Translations under genes and position numbers: made by a program | DNA from: CAYVWB01 sp964455395 | GTDB lineage: Bacteria > Desulfobacterota > Desulfovibrionia > Desulfovibrionales > Desulfovibrionaceae | DNA length: 36,557 nucleotides | Assembly: GCA_964455395.1 (NCBI GenBank) | Contig: CAYVWB010000045.1 | Location: 1-36,557 of the forward strand | Reading direction: 5' to 3' | The notes under the pieces: model-generated | What the model was told of the DNA's origin: nothing | Database searches by the model: none | The model's input: the letters and a program-made list of their open reading frames with translations, nothing else | Shown here: in pieces, positions 32,343-36,557 of the stretch | How the letters are laid out: every line of letters starts with the position of its first letter | How positions within the stretch are numbered: position 1 is the first letter of the stretch

Positions 32343-33583
32343 TGAAGATTCTCGTGCTCAACTCGGGCAGCTCGTCCATCAAGTTCAAGCTCTATGAAAT
32401 GACGGCGGAACGCTCCGAAGTGCTCGCCGCCGGTTTGGTGGAGCGTATCGGCGAAGACGTGGGCAAGCTGAAATACGTGCGCTATGAAGACGGCGCGGAG
32501 ACGGCCAAGCGTGAACGCGAAGAAGCCGTGGCCGACCACGCCGTGGGTCTGGAAGCTGTCATCGCGGACATCACGGATGCGGAAACCGGCGTCATCGCCG
32601 CCACCAGCGAGATCGAAGCCGTGGGCCACCGCGTGGTGCACGGCGGCGAGGCCTTCAGCGCGCCCACTGTGGTGGACGACGCCGTGGAAGCCGCCATCGA
32701 GCAACAGATTCCCCTGGCGCCGCTGCACAACCCAGCCAACCTCACGGGGGTGCGGGTGGCGCGTCGGCTCATCGCGCATGCGCCGCAAGTGGCCGTCTTC
32801 GATACAGCGTTTCACCAGACCATGCCCCCCAAGGCTTACATGTACGCCCTGCCGTACGAGCTGTACGAACAGCACGGCGTGCGCAAATACGGCTTCCATG
32901 GAGCCTCGCACCAGTACGTGGCGCGCAAGACGGCGTCGCTCATCGGCAAGCCCGCGGATGCGTGCAACATCATCACTGCGCACCTGGGCAACGGCGCCTC
33001 CATGGCCGCAGTGGAAAACGGCCGGTGCGTGGACACCACCTTGGGCATGACGCCTCTGGCCGGCCTCATCATGGGCACGCGCACCGGGGACTTCGACCCC
33101 GCCATCCTTTTCTACCTGGCGCGCACAATGGGCATGAGCCTGGACGAACTGGACGCCATGGTGAACAAGCAGAGCGGCTTGAAAGGCGTCTGCGGCGCCA
33201 ACGACCTGCGCGACATCCACGCCATGGCGGACAAGGGTGAAGCCAAGGCCAAGCTCGCCCTGGAAATGCTCGCCTACCGCAACCGTAAATATTTCGGCGC
33301 CTTCTTCGCCGTGCTCGGCAAGGTGGACGCCATCGCCTACACCGCCGGCGTGGGCGAGAACGACGCTTGGGTCCGGCTGCACAGTCTGGCCGGCCTGGAA
33401 CCCCTCGGCGTGGTGGTGGACCCTCAACTGAACGACAACCGCTTCAGCGAGCCTGCGCGCATCAGCGCCCCGGAAAGCGCCGTGCAAGTCTGGGTGACGC
33501 CCACCGACGAGGAACTGGAAATAGCCAATCAGACCATGGACGTGCTCCGCCAGGGGACGGTCCAGCGTCCTGCAACTTCGTAG
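32342..33583 (+). CDS. ackA: Acetate kinase
   Basis: The 413-residue kinase makes ATP and acetate from acetyl phosphate, the substrate-level phosphorylation step of incomplete lactate oxidation. Its ATG shares one base with the pta stop codon. Family landmarks appear in order: ILVLNSGSSSIKFKLYE at the N-terminus, GHRVVHGGE, VFDTAFHQTMP, YGFHGASHQYV (catalytic His region), AHLGNGASMAAVE, MGTRTGDFDPA (catalytic Arg region) and TAGVGENDAWVR. Length is normal. It is followed after 24 bp by lutC. The D. vulgaris operon, as I recall it, has an extra gene (DVU3031) at this junction, which is absent here. Confidence 0.97.
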   Translation: MKILVLNSGSSSIKFKLYEMTAERSEVLAAGLVERIGEDVGKLKYVRYEDGAETAKREREEAVADHAVGLEAVIADITDAETGVIAATSEIEAVGHRVVHGGEAFSAPTVVDDAVEAAIEQQIPLAPLHNPANLTGVRVARRLIAHAPQVAVFDTAFHQTMPPKAYMYALPYELYEQHGVRKYGFHGASHQYVARKTASLIGKPADACNIITAHLGNGASMAAVENGRCVDTTLGMTPLAGLIMGTRTGDFDPAILFYLARTMGMSLDELDAMVNKQSGLKGVCGANDLRDIHAMADKGEAKAKLALEMLAYRNRKYFGAFFAVLGKVDAIAYTAGVGENDAWVRLHSLAGLEPLGVVVDPQLNDNRFSEPARISAPESAVQVWVTPTDEELEIANQTMDVLRQGTVQRPATS

Positions 33584-33607
33584 CGATTCCCTACCGGAGC
33601 AACACCC

Positions 33608-34249
33608 ATGACAGAGCAAGCGACCATCGACCTCTTCACGAAAAAGGCTGAAGCGGTTTCCGCCGTGGTGGCGGAGCCGCCCACCATGGTGCAAGCCTAC
33701 AACTACATCATCGACCTCTGCAGCAAGAAGGACGCCTGCCAGCTGCTGGCTTCGGGCTGCGCCGAGCCCCTCTCCGATGCGGCGGAAGAACTCTGCGAGA
33801 CCAAGCAGACCAAAGTGGTCGTCGCCCCCAACCTGCCGCAAGGCGAGTTCAACAAGCTCGCCAAGAAGTGCGAGAAGGAAGGCTTCGAGTGCCTCCGTGA
33901 AGGCATGCGCGAGCGCCTCGCCGGCGTGGACATCGGCGTCACCATCTGCCAGGCCGGCATCGCCGACACGGGCACGGTGGTGTTGCGTTCCAACGCCGAG
34001 GAGACCCGCCTGGCCACCATGATCTCCGAGATCCACGTGGCCATCCTCTCCAAGAAAGCCCTGTTCGAGGACACCTACGCCTTCGAGGAGCACCTCGCCG
34101 AGCTCCTGAACACGACGCCTTCCTACACCGCCTTCATCACCGGTCCCTCCCGCACGGCGGACATCGAGCGCGTGCTCGCCCTGGGCGTCCACGGCCCTCT
34201 GGAGCTGCACGTCCTCCTCCTCGATGACACGCCCAACGCACACGATTAA
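33608..34249 (+). CDS. lutC: LutC-like LUD-domain lactate utilization protein
   Basis: The 213-residue protein is nearly all LUD domain (formerly DUF162). ATG 33608 has CCGGAG upstream. Typical segments are GVTICQAGIADTGTVVLRS (about 115-133), TRLATMISEIHVAIL and ITGPSRTADIERVLALGVHGPLELHVLLLDD near the C-terminus. LutC works with LutA and LutB as an NAD-independent L-lactate dehydrogenase. Here the partner genes are fused in the next gene, 22 bp downstream. This corresponds to DVU3032. The protein has no iron-sulfur motif of its own. Confidence 0.92.
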   Translation: MTEQATIDLFTKKAEAVSAVVAEPPTMVQAYNYIIDLCSKKDACQLLASGCAEPLSDAAEELCETKQTKVVVAPNLPQGEFNKLAKKCEKEGFECLREGMRERLAGVDIGVTICQAGIADTGTVVLRSNAEETRLATMISEIHVAILSKKALFEDTYAFEEHLAELLNTTPSYTAFITGPSRTADIERVLALGVHGPLELHVLLLDDTPNAHD

Positions 34250-34271
34250 TTACGCATCCGGGAGCATACGC

Positions 34272-36449
34272 ATGCAAAACGTCAAAGACCTCGATGAATA
34301 TCACGCGCATCTGAAAGACGCCATCGACAACGAGTTCCAGCGCACCGCCCTGGACCGCTTCGCCAAAGCTTACCCCACCGGCCGCAAGAACGCCTTCGTC
34401 GGCATGGATGTGCAGACGCTCATTGCGGAAATCGCGGCGAGCAAGGACGAAGCCATCGCCAACATGGAGGCGCTCTACCAGCAGTTCAAGGAGCAAGCCG
34501 AGAAAGCCGGCGTCACCGTGCACCGCGCCAAGACCGCTGGCGAAGCCAACGAGATCATCGCCAAGATCGCCAAGGAAGGCGGCGTCAAACGCGTTGTCAA
34601 AGCCAAGTCCATGACTGCGGAGGAAACCCTCCTCAACCATCACCTGGAAGCGGAAAACCTGGAGGTGGTGGAGACGGACCTGGGCGAGTGGATCATCCAG
34701 CTGCGCCATGAAGGACCCAGCCACATGGTCATGCCCGCCATCCACCTTTCCCGCGACCAGGTGGCCGGCCTCTTCACCCAAGTCACCGGCAAGGACCAGA
34801 CCAACGACGTGGAGAAGCTCGTCAAGGTGGCGCGCCGCGAGTTGCGCCAACGCTACATCGACGCAGACATGGGCGTCTCCGGTTCGAACTTCGCCATCGC
34901 CGAAAGCGGGACCATCGGCATCGTCACCAACGAAGGCAATGCGCGTCTCGTCACCACGCTGCCCCGCATCCACGTGGCCCTCGTCGGTCTGGAAAAGCTC
35001 ACCCCAACTCTGCACGACGCCTTGCGCATCCTCAAGGCTCTGCCCCGCAACGCCACCGGCCAGGCCCTCACGTCCTACGTCACCTGGATCCACGGCGCCA
35101 ACGAGTGCGCGCCCGGCAAGGACGGCAAGGACGGCAAGAAGGAAATGCACATCGTCTTTCTGGACAACGGCCGCGCCGCCCTCGCCCAGGATGAGGACTT
35201 CCGCCAAGTGCTGCGATGCATCCGCTGCGGCGCGTGCGCCAACGTCTGCCCGGTCTATCGCATGGTGGGCGGTCATGAATACGGCCACATCTACATCGGC
35301 GCCATCGGTCTGGTGCTCACCTATTTCTTCCACGGTCGGGAAAAGGCCAAGCATCTGGTGCAGAACTGCATCAACTGCCAGGCGTGCAAGGCCATCTGCG
35401 CCGCGGACATCGACCTGCCCCGGCTCATCAAAGCCATCTACGCCAAGATTCTGGACGAAACCGGCCACGACACCCAGTCGCGCCTGTTGGGTATGGTCAT
35501 GCAGAACCGCAAGCTCTTCCACGGGCTGATGCGTTCCGCCAAGTTCGCACAGAAGCCTTTCGGCAAAAAGGAGATCCCCGGGCAGTCCGGCCAGTTCATC
35601 CGCCACCTGCCCATGCTCCTGGCCAAGGACCAAGGCTTCCGGGAGTTCCCCACCGTGGCGGAGAAACCCTTCCGCGACACGTTCAAGTCCATCCAGCCCA
35701 CCGTGCGCGCGCCCAAGTACACCGTGGCGCTTTTCGCCGGCTGCGCCGTCGACTTCCTCTACCCCGAACAGATGGAAGCCGCCATGAAAGTGCTGGAAGG
35801 CCACGACGTGGCTGTGGAATTCCCCATGGACCAGACCTGCTGCGGTTTGCCCTTGATGATGATGGGAGAGACCGAAGCCGAGAAGAACGTCACCAAGCAG
35901 AACGTGAAGGCGTTCGACCCCGCCAAATACGACGCCATCGTCACCTTGTGCCCCTCGTGCGCGTCGCACTTGAAGCACGCCTACCCCCACACCCTGAAGG
36001 GCGCAGGCCAGATGGAACTGTTGGGTGAACGCTTTGCCGACAAGGTGATGGATTTCGGCGCTTTCCTGCGCGACGTGGTGAAAGTGGACGCCGAGTCGTT
36101 CACCCCCGGCGGACCCAAGACCGCCTACCACGCGCCGTGCCACCTGTGCCGCGGCATGGGCTCGGCGGACGCCTCCCGCGAGATGATCCAGCGCGGCGGG
36201 ATGGAGTATGTCGCCGGCGAGGAAGAGCAGGTCTGTTGCGGCTTTGGCGGGACCTACTCCATGAAGTTCCCCGAGGTCTCCCAGCAGATTCTCAAGACCA
36301 AGCTGGACAACATCGAATCCACGGGCGCCGAGCTGCTCGTCACGGACTGCCCCGGCTGCGTCATGCAGATCCGCGGCGGCATGGCCAAACGCGGCAAGGA
36401 TATCGCCGTGAAGCACCTCTCCGAAGCGTTGGCCGACCGCAAGAAGTAA
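34272..36449 (+). CDS. LutB-LutA fusion, iron-sulfur L-lactate dehydrogenase subunit
   Basis: The 725-residue protein starts at ATG 34272 behind GGGAGC. Residues about 60-300 are a LutB-type LUD domain (GVSGSNFAIAESGTIGIVTNEGNARLVTTLPRIH is the central signature, given here only to locate the domain near 34870-34975). Two 4Fe-4S motifs follow: CIRCGACANVCP (about 316) and CINCQACKAICA (about 366). The C-terminal part (about 480-725) has two CCG domains as in LutA: CCGLPLMMMGE with CPSCASHL, then CCGFGGTYSM with CPGCVMQIRGG. Thus LutB and LutA, separate in Bacillus, are one chain, as in DVU3033. With LutC it should oxidise L-lactate to pyruvate. It is the last gene of the operon in the window. 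Confidence 0.92.
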   Translation: MQNVKDLDEYHAHLKDAIDNEFQRTALDRFAKAYPTGRKNAFVGMDVQTLIAEIAASKDEAIANMEALYQQFKEQAEKAGVTVHRAKTAGEANEIIAKIAKEGGVKRVVKAKSMTAEETLLNHHLEAENLEVVETDLGEWIIQLRHEGPSHMVMPAIHLSRDQVAGLFTQVTGKDQTNDVEKLVKVARRELRQRYIDADMGVSGSNFAIAESGTIGIVTNEGNARLVTTLPRIHVALVGLEKLTPTLHDALRILKALPRNATGQALTSYVTWIHGANECAPGKDGKDGKKEMHIVFLDNGRAALAQDEDFRQVLRCIRCGACANVCPVYRMVGGHEYGHIYIGAIGLVLTYFFHGREKAKHLVQNCINCQACKAICAADIDLPRLIKAIYAKILDETGHDTQSRLLGMVMQNRKLFHGLMRSAKFAQKPFGKKEIPGQSGQFIRHLPMLLAKDQGFREFPTVAEKPFRDTFKSIQPTVRAPKYTVALFAGCAVDFLYPEQMEAAMKVLEGHDVAVEFPMDQTCCGLPLMMMGETEAEKNVTKQNVKAFDPAKYDAIVTLCPSCASHLKHAYPHTLKGAGQMELLGERFADKVMDFGAFLRDVVKVDAESFTPGGPKTAYHAPCHLCRGMGSADASREMIQRGGMEYVAGEEEQVCCGFGGTYSMKFPEVSQQILKTKLDNIESTGAELLVTDCPGCVMQIRGGMAKRGKDIAVKHLSEALADRKK

Positions 36450-36557
36450 CAGGCTTCGCAACGCCGGGCGGCGTCACCCTCACACCCTGACGGCGGCATG
36501 ACGGCAGCACGTCGGCCCTGCCCTGTCTACAGAACGCGCCCCCGCGGCCTGCGCTCT
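36450..36557. other. Right edge, no feature seen
   Basis: The last 108 bp after the operon hold no recognisable gene start or T-run terminator before the window ends. Confidence 0.5.

Overview
The window looks like a GC-rich chromosome segment from a sulfate-reducing member of the Desulfovibrionaceae. The main reason is the right-hand 15 kb. It carries a lactate-to-acetate operon in nearly the same order as the lactate utilization operon I recall from Desulfovibrio vulgaris (luo, DVU3025-3033), preceded by a histidine kinase and a sigma-54 activator. The assignment rests on gene order and protein motifs read by eye; no database search was run.

Layout. Positions 1-5000 are a decayed accessory region: the tail of a DUF4143-type ATPase, an intact exported M23 peptidase-like gene, a remnant of a McrA-type HNH endonuclease N-terminal domain, a DUF2075 helicase that has lost its N-terminal half, a small exported Asp-rich protein, a broken IS3-family OrfB and an 8-bp minisatellite. 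From 5000 to 16700 there are mostly single or paired genes: a small membrane protein, guanine deaminase, an IS3 OrfA stub, tRNA-Ala(GGC) with its own promoter and terminator, a Crp/Fnr-type regulator, a GH13 enzyme, a mercuric-reductase-like flavoprotein with a TVP38/DedA-type partner, a BaiN-type flavoprotein, an unknown protein behind a good sigma-54 promoter, a putative small lipoprotein, and an FMN alpha-hydroxy-acid dehydrogenase with an N-terminal four-cysteine motif, also behind a sigma-54-like promoter.

From 16791 to 36449 the genes form one metabolic module. The membrane hybrid kinase (periplasmic ABC_sub_bind sensor, PAS, HisKA/HATPase, REC) and the NtrC-type activator lie directly upstream of pyruvate:ferredoxin oxidoreductase, lactate permease, a GlcD-like D-lactate dehydrogenase, its GlcF-like iron-sulfur partner, phosphate acetyltransferase, acetate kinase, LutC and a LutB/LutA fusion. 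Together they import lactate, oxidise both stereoisomers to pyruvate, convert pyruvate to acetyl-CoA with reduction of ferredoxin, and make ATP through acetyl phosphate. The 515-bp control region before the operon contains two inverted repeats sharing the half-site GACAGCA.

I found no convincing wholly new system. The best leads are the paired operator-like repeats before the lactate operon, two further sigma-54 promoters (one before the Cys-motif hydroxy-acid dehydrogenase, one before an orphan gene), and an unusual number of short tandem repeats with unit lengths of 8, 9, 10, about 43 and 99 bp in the gaps between genes.
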